Positions 1 through 11,145 of a stretch of DNA of 64,000 nucleotides are shown here, piece by piece; the stretch's first letter is position 1, and every line of letters begins with the position of its first letter. The notes beneath the pieces are model-generated. The model ran no database searches and had not been told where the DNA came from. It saw nothing but the letters and a program-made list of their open reading frames with translations. Origin of the DNA: Anarhynchus alexandrinus (lineage: Eukaryota > Chordata > Aves > Charadriiformes > Charadriidae). Made by a program: the position numbers and the translations under genes. The stretch is from positions 358,408 to 422,407 of the forward strand of contig VUYV01000081.1 of the NCBI GenBank assembly GCA_008711295.1. The letters are read 5' to 3'.

Positions 1-2218
1 CCTTGTACTCTCTTCTGCACGTTGCCATGGTAGGAACTGATCAGAACACCTTGTCCCCTCCTTTCACATCGAGAAGAACCGCTTGGGATACTTCCGTAGG
101 TGCCCCAGGCCAGACTGGCCTCTCCCTACTGACTGGCTCAGCTGTACCAACGGTGTCCCTGGCACGGCAGCAAGTCGTGTAGGTGGCCCTCTGGCTCATG
201 CTGGCCCAGCTCCAGACCCCAGCAATCCCTGCAGAGACACTGGTTATGCTGGAGAGAGCAGGCTTGTCTTCCTCGCCTGGACTTGAGAGAAGAGAAATGT
301 CGTTTCTGGGATGGGAAACCATCTGGGAATCACATTTGCTCTCTCCTTTCAGAGCTCAGAGCACATGGATGTGCTGACCCAGAGTGAAAAGCGAGTGATA
401 AACGTGACCCACACCTTCCTCCTCACTCACCCAGGGTGCCCGTGTGTGTCTTCCACCTCTAGAGGAACTTTTTTCATTAGAAGACTTGGGGAAAAACAGG
501 GACCTTGGCAGCTGGGATCTCCCAAACCTTGTCTGTACGAGGTGGAGAATACAACCGCAGACCCAGTACAAATGCCCGGGAGCCTCTTCCCTTTTGGATA
601 TTTAACAGGAACTGACTAAAAACCTGTGCTTGGACTAAACAGGTAGAACTACAGTGGTAACGGTGGGAGGAAGTGATTTTTTTGTTACTTAGATTCGTGC
701 ACAAGCCTCCTGGATCACAGCACGTGTGCCCACGGACAATGGAAATCAGGGATCATGTGGGGAGCTCGTGAACAAGCGCGTTCTTTTCAGAAACTCAGGT
801 TTGAGGGCAGGTGATCGGTCAAGCATCCATGGACTTGTGTCACGAAGGAAGAGGTATCGTTGGTTTCCTCAAGCTGAAAACAACCAAAATTGCTTTTGTT
901 GCCGAGTAAGTGGTTTGGATCTCATTTTCCCACTGCATATTGTACTTTGCAGACTAAAAAAGACATGAGAAATAGAAGTGACTGATTTTTCCATTCCTTA
1001 AGCTGCCTCCACGTGGGTTGATTGCTCAGGGGATTTCAAGGCAGACTGAAACACAGACAAATGCTGGCTTCATGTACGCTCTTAAATATTGCTGTGTTTT
1101 GAATTTTATTAGAAACTTGGCAGACTTTCGCTTGAGCTCTAACTTCCTTTTCTGCTTTCAGTTTATCAGCTGCCATAATTTTAGATGCACAATCGCAGTG
1201 TGCAACCACAGAGCGCAGAGCGCCTGAGCAAGGGGAGCCCTCGAAGAACATGTCTGGTTAAAGTTCTTGTCGCGTTAGGAGCTGGCACCCAGGGCAAATT
1301 AGACCCAAACCGGTACGTTGCACAAGTGCAGAACCCCGTTCTCCATCACGCCTTGTGCTGTCAGTCCTGCGGTGCTCGGACACAAAGCTTGACTGCCCAG
1401 GGAAAGGCCAGGATCTTCCCTCAGTCCTGTTCTCGGAGTTCTGCCCAAAGACACCTTGGGTGTATATACACTCAAGGGCACGTATATTCGAGGGAGAGGG
1501 TGTGATAAACCCATACGTCTGTCAGAAAGTAAATACAGCCCCCTGATCTTTCTGAGCTGACTGCAGCGCTAAATCCTGCCGTGAGGCAGCCACAATTCCT
1601 TACGCCAGGCACTGAAGGCAGATGCGCAAATCCTACTTTAGCATAGGAAGTAGGTGTTTTTCCATTGCTCCAGAGAAGTCTTCGACTCCCGAAATCAGTG
1701 CCCTTCATTTGGTTTTGCTGGGTCCAAAATGCAAGGTGGCAGATGCTGCTGGATCTGGCCATGAACACCTTTGGATTGGCTGATGAGGTCTCACAAAACC
1801 CTCAGGGATGTGGAAGACATGAGCAAGTTGGGGAGGAGAGATGGGTGCAAAACTCCTGTGGCAGGAAATCAGTCCCTTTGGAGCAGCGCCAGCATTTGGT
1901 GACTAAAAGGCAGGAGAGAAAAAAAGCTGATTGATAACTGATGAAGCTATTAATGTGACGGGATGGTTTCTTGAGCGTGGTCCAGACCACAGCATGTTTG
2001 GGAGTCACTGGCAGCTTGCCACCTGCAAGGGAGATGTTCATGGTCTCCATCAGTGCAAGAGGGGAAACTTTGCTTTTTGCTTCCCACACAAACAGATCCC
2101 ATGCCGGCTGGTGTGCAGGCTCTCCACCGGAGAGTGACTGGGACACACCTCGCTGAAACAACTTGGGTTTCTATGGCAAAGATATCTTTGACCACCATAA
2201 ATCCTGATGCTGCAGAGT
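1..2218. other. Non-coding sequence, no recognisable feature
   Basis: Mixed-composition sequence with only short chance reading frames. No repeat family, RNA gene or conserved motif was recognised. Confidence 0.5.
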
Positions 2219-2309
2219 GTCACGGAATCACGGAATTTTCAGAGTTGGAAGGGACCTCTAGAGATCATGTAGTCCAACTCCCCTGCCAAAGCAGGATTGT
2301 CTAGAGCAA
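2219..2309 (-). repeat. CR1 LINE, 3'-end fragment
   Basis: On the minus strand this is the last ~90 nt of a CR1, ending in a degenerate octamer tail (read on the + strand as CACGGAATCACGGAATTTTC). The AGTTGGAAGGGACCTCTAGA stretch places it in the lineage with the CTAGAGATCATGTAGTCC signature. It is heavily 5'-truncated and diverged. Confidence 0.85.
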
Positions 2310-2379
2310 TGGGCCCATGCCTTGAATTTCCTCCAGCACAGAGCAAGCCTGGGTGCCTGCTGAGTATGACCCAAGGAAA

Positions 2380-2527
2380 TCATAGAATCGTAGAATCATA
2401 GAATGGTTTAGGTTGGAAAGGACCTTGAAGATCATTGAGTTCCAACCCCCCTGCCATAGGCAGGGACACCTCCCACCAGCCCAGGTTGCCCAAGGCCACG
2501 TCCAGCCTGGCCTTATATTGCTTGAAA
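2380..2527 (-). repeat. CR1 LINE, 3'-end fragment
   Basis: Reverse-orientation CR1 with a tail of three octamer-like units (CATAGAATCGTAGAATCATA), followed by GGTTTAGGTTGGAAAGGACC and the CCACCAGCCCAGGTTGC block. It is truncated within the last part of ORF2 and lies 71 bp from the previous fragment in the same orientation. Confidence 0.92.
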
Positions 2528-2624
2528 TGCTGGGGTATGGTTGTGACTGGTAGGAGATGTTGTACTGGGCATCCCATATCATATTCTGAAGAGGTCCCAC
2601 AAGCTGGAAGGAGTGCCGGTAATA

Positions 2625-2758
2625 GGATCATAGAGTCATAGAATAGTTTAGGTTGGAAGGGTCCTTAAATATCATCTAGTTCCAACCCCCTGCCACGGGC
2701 AGGGACACCTTCCACTAGACCAGGTTGCTCCAAGCCCCGTCCACCCTGGCCTTGTACT
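2625..2758 (-). repeat. CR1 LINE, 3'-end fragment
   Basis: Third CR1 in a row on the minus strand, with its own octamer tail, so it is a separate insertion from its two neighbours. It retains the GGGCAGGGACACC block and stops near CCACCCTGGCCTTGTAC. Confidence 0.92.
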
Positions 2759-5460
2759 ATCACAAAACTTGTTTCTTCCGCAGTACTGAAATGGGGGTCT
2801 TAAGTGGAGCAAAAATCTGTGCTACATCAACCCCCAGCTCACATGAGGGCTGTGATGTCTCAAGCCATCCGCCTGGAGTAACCACCCTGGGGCTTGTTTG
2901 CGTCCCTGAGAACAGGGACGCTGATCCTGGGTCCGTGCTGGCACCAGGCTCTCGGTCAGGGTGAAGCCTTACAGGAGGACGCTGTGGGTTTGCTCCCAGT
3001 TGGGCACTTTCTATGTCGGGCAGAGGTCTCTTCTGGAGCCTGATTTCTCCATGGCCCTGTGTCATATCTGAGGCAGCAGGTCAGAGGGGCCCACCGGTAT
3101 CCTCCTGTCCCCTGATCCTGATGGCAGGACACCTGGAGAGAGGAGAAATATGTTTGCCGGCTGTTTTCTTGGTCAGTGCGTGCCAGGGCAAACGGAGATG
3201 GCCTCAAGGGTGGGGACACAGTTGTGCTTCGGGGCTCTGCAGCACAGACCCGTCTCGGGAGAAGCGAGGGCTTCGCCCGGCTCTCTGGAGCAGTGGTTTC
3301 GTCACACTGCAGAGGAAGCACCGGGGAAATTAGCCAGGCTTCCAGTTAGCCTGTCGTAACGCCCCTGTCGTCCAGTCGCAGGGCAGGTGGAGCAATAACG
3401 AAGACAAAGTGGGGAAAGGCAGTCTGTACCCAGAGCGGTTTTAATAAGTGAAATTGAAAATAAATCACGGCAGCCGCGGTGGCTCACGCCAGCTCTCGTG
3501 CATGCGCGTTCCCTCGCTCCGCTTTCCTTTCCCCCTGCTAATTGCTCTGCCGCAACGCATTATTATCCTGGTTTATTACCCAGCTGGTGGAAGCTGGGAT
3601 CGTCTCCGAACCTGCCTTGGAGAGGAGTTAGGCTGGAACGAACCAGCCCGCATCTTTTCCTGGGAGAATAAATTAGGAAATAAAGAGAACTGGAGAATCT
3701 GGCGCGTTTGATGTTTGATGGTGCGGGATTGGGCATACCTAACCGAGCAAACAGCAGAGCCCAGGGCGCCCTGGCGTACCCGCGTGCCCCTGCCTCCCTG
3801 GGACTGCCTCGACGCCGAAAGCCCGCTGTCGCGGTGCCAAAAGGCAGCACCCCCCCACCACCACCACCTCCCCAGAAAGGGGGTCTCTGGGGCCCGCCCC
3901 TCCCTCCCTTCATTCCTGAGAAATTAAAGCAAGTTCTGGGAAAGCAGCCGGGCGCTGGAGACCTCGAGAGATGTGGCTCAGAATAGAAACTCTCTCCCTC
4001 GCCACAGCTCTCTTGGCAGCCGTCTTTTAGCCAGCAAGGGTTTGTTCCCCGCGCCTCGCTGACAAGCCACCGGCTGTAGGGGTGGGAGAAGGCACGGTTT
4101 GCACGCTCCCCCCGGGCAGTGCTGGGGTTCTCAGGTGGAGGGGAACTGTTTGCGCCTCGTTCTGCGCTGTCAGAGACGTGGGTCTTTGTTTTGAAGCCGG
4201 CGGACGGTGGCAAGCAAAGCGCAGGCGTCTCGTGGTGATGAGTTTGGAGGGAAGAGTGTCCTGTGCTGTTGTCTCGCCCTGCCTTGGGGAGCCAGGCTGC
4301 TCCCCACCTACAGCTGGGTGTGCTCCTGCAGCCAGCCAGGAGCAATGGCAGCCCAGGGTTTCAAAAAAACCCAACAAACCAGTATTAACTATTTGATTGC
4401 TGGGGGTTTTTTAAGTTATTTTTTTTACCAGGAGCTCCCAGGCACTTCTGTCCTCCTTCCTAACAAACCCTTCTCCTCTAGCAGCTGGGTGATTCCCGGG
4501 GAAGCGGTTGGCGGTGTGGTGAAAACCAACCCTTCCGGGCTTAAAATCGGCTCTGGGTGATGCCGAACCGCCTGGACCAAGAGGTGCGTGGAACGGCAGG
4601 GCTGCCTTGAAATGTCATGGTCTGGAGAGCTCCACTGATGAAATCTGCAGCCCAAAGCCCGCTGGCTGCCGCCGCCGCACACGCGCGAGCCAAGTGAGCG
4701 TGTGGGGGCTGAAGGATGCTGTCTGTGCTATGGCGAGCAGCAGAGCGCTATGCGAGAGGCGGATGAGTTTCAGGGAATGGCTCTCCTGAGGCACGTCAAG
4801 AGATGCCAAAGCCCAGCTGGGGCTTTCCTCGGGTGGTGGCAGCGGTGCCACCGCACACGGGGATGCAGAGCAGAGGGCGGATGGGGCGACTCTCCCTTGG
4901 CGCAGGGGACTAAAACGCGAGGCAGTGAGCCGAAGCGTTTTGAAGACGTTATCTCCTGATGTCTTTCCGTTTGACGTGAACCCATCTCACCTGGCAGGAG
5001 CCCAGAAGTGTGTTGCCGCTTGGTGACAGCTAGCAGGACTTGCCTTGCGGGGAGCGCGGGGATGAGCCAGTTCGTGCTCGGCTGGTCCCTCCGCCTCACG
5101 CCTGGGGATGGGAGCTGCTCCTCTGCCCATCATGCAAAGGGGAGAAGAAGGGTGTCCATGGGCACAGCATAGCCTGGGCTTCACTGGGGAGTGAGCCGCA
5201 CATGTATCCCAAACCCAACACCCTCCAGGAACGCCCCAGCTCCCCTGGCCAGATCGACACACCTGTATGCTTTGCAGCAAATGCAATTAATTAATTAAGG
5301 TTGCTTCAATGAGCAATATTTGGGGGTGGTGACACTCCAAATGCTTAGTCTCTGTGTGAGATGCCATTTCCAGAAGGGTTCATTTCCCCCTTGGTTGTCT
5401 CTTAGCCAGGCACTGGGCTCAGACTGCAGGAACCTGCTTCTCCCCAGGCAGGACCTTTGC
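2759..5460. other. Non-coding sequence with moderate CpG content
   Basis: No gene or dispersed repeat was recognised. It contains a C-rich low-complexity run with CCA triplets at about 3849-3874, a T-rich patch at 4395-4430 and a tandem TTAA run at 5285-5298. Confidence 0.5.
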
Positions 5461-5919
5461 GATCATAGAATCATAGAATGGTTTGGGTTGGAACCCAAGA
5501 CTCATTCCAACCCCCCTGCCCTGGGCAGGGCCACCTCCCACCAGCCCAGGTTGCTCCAAGCCCCGTCCAACCTGGCCTTGAACACCTCCAGGGATGGGGC
5601 AGCCACAGCTTCTCTGGGCAACCTGTACCAGGGGCTCACCACCCTCAAAGGAAAGAATTTCTTCTTGATATCTCATCTAAATCTCCCCTCTTCCAGTTTA
5701 AAACCATTCCCCCTCAACCCATCGCTCCCCTCCCTGATCAAGAGTCCCTCCCCAGCTCTCCTGTAGCCCCTTCAGATACTGGAAGGGTCTCTAAGGTCTC
5801 CCCGGAGCCTTCTCTTCTCCAGGTTGAACAACCCCAACTCTCTCAGCCTGTCCTCATAGGAGAGGTGCTCCAGCCCTCGGATCATCTTCATGGCCTCCTC
5901 TGGACCTGCTCCAACAGGA
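5461..5919 (-). repeat. CR1 LINE, 3' part with C-terminal ORF2 remnant
   Basis: Reverse-orientation CR1 of about 460 bp. The minus strand contains the conserved C-terminal ORF2 segment (around [20 protein letters not shown]), with frameshifts later. The octamer tail lies at the low-coordinate end (GATCATAGAATCATAGAATG). A short internal deletion affects the GGTTGGAA...CCAACCCCCC block. It is non-functional. Confidence 0.95.
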
Positions 5920-6661
5920 CCAGTAGCCCCATTCCTCTGCTTGCACAGGGATGGCACATTGCCAGTGGCCCGTCAGTCCCAGGTGAACACACAGATCACC
6001 ACTGGTCCAACTGTAGCAGTCCTCTGCAAGAAGCCCGGTGCCTTTTGGCCACCTCAGCCTTGCTGTGCATTTGCAGATGAACCTGCAAGGAGACACGTGC
6101 CTGAGATGTAATGTGTCCTGCACACGTGTGCTGCACGCGCAGCGGGAGATGTCTTGCAGAGGAAACACTTCAAAGGTGCTGACCCAAATCCCTCAGGAGA
6201 AGAAGGCAAGTTCTTTGTTGGCTTGTCCGTGTCTCTGCATGATCCACACAATTCAAAGTAGAGAGGAGGTTACTTGGCGACCCCTCACGAGAAGCCAGAA
6301 TGGAGGTAGCCTGGGGAGAAACCCTGGGAGAGTAGGGAAGCTGCAGCGGTAGATCCCCCTGGGCAGACAGCCAGGGAGGCTCTGTGGAGGAAGCGGGACC
6401 GGTGTGTTGGAGGCGGTGGCTGGACGGGGTCACCGTAGCGGGTGCTGGTAGCTTCTGCACCTGACAGTACCCAGGTCCTCCTTGCAGACGTTTTGTTCCC
6501 TGGATTTCAACAGCATTGCACAGGACAGAAATCAGTGCGCCTTTATAAGGTGTAAATCAGTGCCTCCGGCCAAATCTGGTTTTGAATTTGGGAACAACTA
6601 TTGGGCAGCACAGCCCACTTCTTGAACTTTTCACAGTTAGGTGTCCATTTAGGGCTTTGCG
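5920..6661. other. Non-coding sequence, nothing recognised
   Basis: Unique sequence between two CR1 fragments, with no coding, RNA or repeat signal. Confidence 0.45.
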
Positions 6662-6820
6662 CATAGAATCAGTCATCTGGGTTGGGAGGGACCTTTAAGA
6701 TCATCAAGTCCAACCATTAGCCTAACACTGCCAAACCCACCACTAACCCACGTCCCTCAGCACCACCTCTGCCCGTCTTTTAAATACCTCCAGGGATGGC
6801 GACTCCACCACCGCCCTGGG
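6662..6820 (-). repeat. CR1 LINE, 3'-end fragment (second lineage)
   Basis: Reverse-orientation CR1 with the AAGATCATCAAGTCCAACCA and CTAACACTGCCAAACCCACC signatures. This differs from the majority lineage, which has CCACCAGCCCAGGTTGC at that place. It is truncated after CCACCGCCCTGGG. Confidence 0.9.
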
Positions 6821-7626
6821 TGTCTGTGTGTATCAAGTACTTCCCAGCTGTAGACATCAAGCATGCAGAATCACTCGTCTCTTTCGGGAGTAAGTGAAAA
6901 ATTTGCCCTGTGTTGCCTGGTTTTAGCAGCTATTCTCACCCTTTTATCTGAAGCCCCTGAGATGTGAGGAGCAGGGATGGTTCCTTGCACGCCGCAGATG
7001 GGCTGCTGCGTAAGGACAGAAATGAAATGATTCGTCTTGTGCGTAATCCAGAAGCTCAGCTGAGTTACTCATCAAGCCCTTTATAAACCACTTTGTAGAC
7101 TGCTGCTGCTGCTTATTACTTCTGATATCTTCCATTGCCTGATGAGTTACAGCGTTTTGCCTGCTGCTCCTTCCATCACTTTGCGCTCTTGGCTGCTCTG
7201 GCTTCTGCAGCCCTGCCGGCGAGCAGTGAGCAGTTTTGAGACGCGTTGTGTGAACCGCTGGGTATCTGGAAGCTAAAGGGTGCGGGCTTCAGTCGTACGT
7301 ACGTGGGAATTTTCAGCGTGGTGGGATTTGGATGAGGACTTTTCCCCAGCTATCTGTCTGTGTTTTGGGCCTGAGCACCCGTGCGTTGGTCATGAGGAGG
7401 CACAGTCTCCGATCTGCAGGGTGTTTGGGTGCAGGAGGATTTTACATGTATTTTCTGGAGCTGTGATTTCCATTTTCTCATCAACAAATACAAGCCTGTG
7501 CAGGAGTGAAAAGCACTGAAGTGCTGGAGCAGAGCCTGATGGAAGCTACATGGGAGAAGCGTTGATATGAAAGTGTCAAACTTTGGTTCATCACGGTATG
7601 GTGAGGGTAAGAGTGTCATCTAAGGG
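6821..7626. other. Non-coding sequence with a CTG-rich spot
   Basis: Nothing recognised apart from a short CTG run at about 7101-7113. Confidence 0.45.
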
Positions 7627-8129
7627 TGGTCCAGTTCTGGGCTCCCCAGTTCAAGAAAGACAGGGAACTACTGGAGAGAGTCCAGCAGAGGGCTAAGAAG
7701 ATGACCAGGGGACTGGAGCATCTCTTTTATGAGGAGAGGCTGAGAGCCCCGGGGCTGTTCAGCCTGGAGAGGAGAAGGCTGAGAGGGGATCTCATCAACG
7801 CTTATCAATATCTACAGGGCGGGTGGCAAGAGGATGGGGACAGACTCTGTTCAGTGGTTCCCAGCGACAGGACAAGGGGTAACGGGCACAAACTGGAACA
7901 CGGGAAGTTCCATCTAAACACGAGGAGGAACTTCTTTCCTGTGAGGGTGGCAGAGCACTGCACAGGCTGCCCAGAGGGGTGGGGGAGTCCCCTTCTCTGG
8001 AGATATTCAAAACCCGTCTGGATGCGTTCCTGTGCAATCTGCTCTAGGGAAAGCTGCTCTGGCAGGGGGTTGGACTAGATGATCTCCGGAGGTCCCTTCC
8101 AACCCCGACCATTCTGTGATTCTGTGATC
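7627..8129 (+). repeat. CR1 LINE, 3' part with C-terminal ORF2 remnant (third lineage)
   Basis: Forward CR1 of about 500 bp. It is readable from the [19 protein letters not shown] segment of ORF2 through [20 protein letters not shown] and [19 protein letters not shown], then a frameshift. The 3' end reads GGTTGGACTAGATGATCTCC and finishes in ATTCTGTG octamers rather than ATTCTATG, marking a lineage distinct from most other copies here. Confidence 0.95.
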
Positions 8130-9752
8130 CGAAAGTCTCTTACACCGTGTGCCGGCTGCTGCTGCTGCTAATTTTTTCTCTGTAGAAGTTGCCAGAAACT
8201 GCTCTGTGCAAGGGGAAAAATACCGCAGCTGCTTTCTTTAAAAAGTCATGCCTCCTAAACGGCTCCTGTGCCTGGGAGGCAGGCGGTGAGGTACTCTGAA
8301 TGCATCAACGCCAAACCCCCTCGAAGCCATCGCCATCGTTTATGTCACCGCCGTCTCGGCCGGGCGCAGTGGCGCGCTGGCAGACGAGCCTGGCTGGTGG
8401 CGCAATCAGGAGCCCGCGCTTTGCTTCGGAGGATGACTCCTGCCGTCAGCATCTCCAAAATAAAGCTCTCGGGACTTTGGTGGGTCGGGGGAGGGGGCGG
8501 GAGCGCAGCCTGCCTGCCTGGCCCTGAGCCGCAGGGTGGTGTTTTGGCACGGCGGGGCTGACCTTGGGGACACCAGTCGCAGCCGGCACCCCCAGGAGCG
8601 AACCGCTGCCGGAGGGAGGGCACGAGGATGGCGGGACGACGGCGGCATTAGCTGACCCCCGGCTTTGCTGCCGGCTGCTACAGATATCGCCAGAGTCTGA
8701 ACTATCAACCGGTGAAGAGAAATGTGCTTTTTTTTTCCTTTCCAAGAAGGATTGCCAGGGGTTTGGTCTGAGGCTTCTGCAGGTATCTTCAGCTTTAACG
8801 GCTCTTGCATTTAATTGGCAACCCGGCAGTGTTGTGTAACCTCTTGAAAAGAGAGGGATTTCCAAAGAGATCTGGAGCTTTTCCCACCGTCTCCGGCAAG
8901 AATCCCTCCCTGCAGCCCTGCGGTCCCCCGGCGCCCGTGTCGGGAGCCCCGGAGAAACTCCCTGCGCTGGCGCCCTGGGATGCTGAGCTCCCGGTCCGGC
9001 CTCCCTCTTCCCCTTCCCTTGCCAAGGTACAGCCTTGTCCTGTTTCAGAATGGTTTGTTTCTCCCCTTGCTGCCTTCGCCTCGTCCGAAATCGGAAAATA
9101 CCGCGGGCAGGACAAGCCCCAGGAGGGGAGGGGAGCTCGGCCGGAGGCAGCGTGTCCAGCCTGGCCGCGGCCCCGGGCCCCGCTGCACCCCCGTGACCTA
9201 CATACACCCGCCCTGCCGGTGGATGGATGTGTTCCCAAACTTCTCAAGAGTTTGTTCCTCTTGGCCTTGCCGGGAGGAGCGAGGGAGGTTTTCTGAGGCC
9301 AGGCTCGGCGCGTCTGCCTTGGAAGAGCTCCTTAGCCTGCACTTTTTGCTGTGTAAATAATAAATAGTGCATTTAATATTAAACAGCCTGTGCACTTACC
9401 AGACCTTGTGGCGCACGTGAAACCTGGCAAATGAAGTGCATGACGGCAGTTTGTCTTTAAAACCATGCAGGATTTCTAATGTGTCACCTTCCTTTTGGGG
9501 GGGGGAGGGGAGGAGCAAGGTTTGCACCCCTGCTTTTCCCTCTGCTCCTGCAGTCGCATCTCAGAGCATCCTCTCCTGTGCTGAGCGCGGTCCTTGGCCC
9601 ATCCTGGAGTTCCTCTGCCTTGGCCATCCGGCCCCTTGCACCACGACCACCCGCATCTCCTCATCCCCCTGCCATGGAACCTCAGCTGCCTGCACGGGCA
9701 TGGCTCAGTGCACGGCCCCAGGAGGACCACGGACACGGGGGTGGAGAAAGCC
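8130..9752. other. GC-rich, CpG-dense non-coding sequence
   Basis: CTG repeats lie at 8155-8169. A CpG-rich patch spans about 8290-8660 and includes closely spaced G-runs at 8479-8503 with quadruplex potential; a second CpG-rich patch lies around 8900-9200. Open reading frames on both strands here are composition effects without recognisable domains. Confidence 0.5.
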
Positions 9753-9892
9753 GGAGGGGTTCAAGGCCAGGTTGGACAAGGCTTTTGGCAACCTGGTCTA
9801 GTGAAAGGTGTCCCTGCCCAGGGTAGTGGGGCTGGAACTCGATGATCTTTAAGGTGCCTTCCAACCTCAACCATTCTATGATTCTATGATTC
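9753..9892 (+). repeat. CR1 LINE, 3'-end fragment
   Basis: Forward CR1, about 140 bp, from GGAGGGGTTCAAGGCCAGG to two ATTCTATG octamers. It matches the majority lineage. Confidence 0.92.
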
Positions 9893-11099
9893 GCGTGTAG
9901 TGAAACAGCAGAAATGGGTGTGTGGAGCTCGGTGGAGCCGGGACAAAATTGCTTTCTGGCAGGGGACTCAGCAGGATGCACAGCAGGGATGATGGAGCAA
10001 GTGAAAATTAGTCATTTGGGGAGGAAGGACTGCCGGTACAGTGGGTGACGTCTGCCCGGTTAGCTCACAGACTTGCCAGGGAGGCGCTGGGAAGCCCATC
10101 ACTGGAGTAATTGAAAACCCAACTGTACTCAGCCCGAGGGGGAGATCCTGCACCAGCAGCGGGGAGCTTGTGTGTACATGCACGGATGCACACATAGGTG
10201 AGGTGGCGGTGTGATGCACTCGGTTTTTCCATCTCTGATTTCTACGATTCAGTGACCATCGATCATTTGGGAGAGCTAATCACGTTACTCCACAGTTTCA
10301 GGTGAATAAGGAGCAGGCGCGATCTCTGGGGACCGGGCACGCTGCAGAACAGGCATCCGTCTGGGCGAGCGTTATTGCATTAGCCGAGCATCCCTGTTTG
10401 TGTTGATACGCGCTGGGCTCTTGCATTGCCGCTGACAAGCGACGGCTGCGTGGAGTAACACGCAGCGGCGACGAGGCGAGGCCGGGCAGCCCGATTAGAT
10501 TTCGTTGTTTGTTTGCGTAAGATTCATGGGAGGCAGAGGGAGGGGGAAAATCCAGCCGAAGATGAAAAATGACGCTGCAGATGAAGGCCTGCAGTGAATA
10601 TACAGAGCTGGCCTCTAATTCAGTCTTCATAGTCTGAAAGGAACACACACACACTCGCACACGCAAGACCCCGGCTGCACATAATGGGTTTTGAGAAAAT
10701 GAGCCCTTGGCTCCCTCCTCCCAGCTTCACTTTTTAGAGAATGCCTTTCCTTCATTTTGGAAATGATTGCATTATCTCAAACTGCTTGTAAATCTTGTTA
10801 GCCAAGTAATATAGTTTGGACTAAATGTCTGTTCCTACATGGGCCTCAGGGGAATATGGAAAATAACCAACGCAGCCCTGTTGCGAACTCCCACCAGCTC
10901 TGCGAAGGAGACTCCTTTTTTTCTGATTAACCTCCGTTCCTTTCCTTGGAGAGGCAGAGAGAGAAGCAGCAAGATTAATGAAAATTAGGTCTGTTAAAGC
11001 CAGCGTTGTTTTCTAGTTGTGTGTGCAGCCTTGCCACAAACTGAGCTCATCACCAAAAGCAGAATTAATCAAAGTGGAGTGCAGGCACTTAGCTTCTCT

Positions 11100-11145
11100 G
11101 TGCGTGTGCGTCTGCGTCTGCGTGTGCGTGTGCGTGTGTATACAC
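11100..11145. repeat. Alternating purine-pyrimidine (TG/CG)n microsatellite
   Basis: An imperfect repeat of TGCG and TGTG units running into TGTATACAC. Such sequence can adopt Z-DNA and is often length-polymorphic. Confidence 0.85.

Noticed and set aside
3467..3490. Alu-like string GCGGTGGCTCACGCC
   Set aside because: Only about 15 bp match, with no other Alu parts nearby. Alu is primate-specific, so this is coincidence rather than contamination. A similar chance match (GGCCGGGCGCAGTGG) occurs near 8358.
3563..4345. 260-codon minus-strand frame
   Set aside because: Contains a poly-Gly run from the C-rich low-complexity stretch and no conserved domain.
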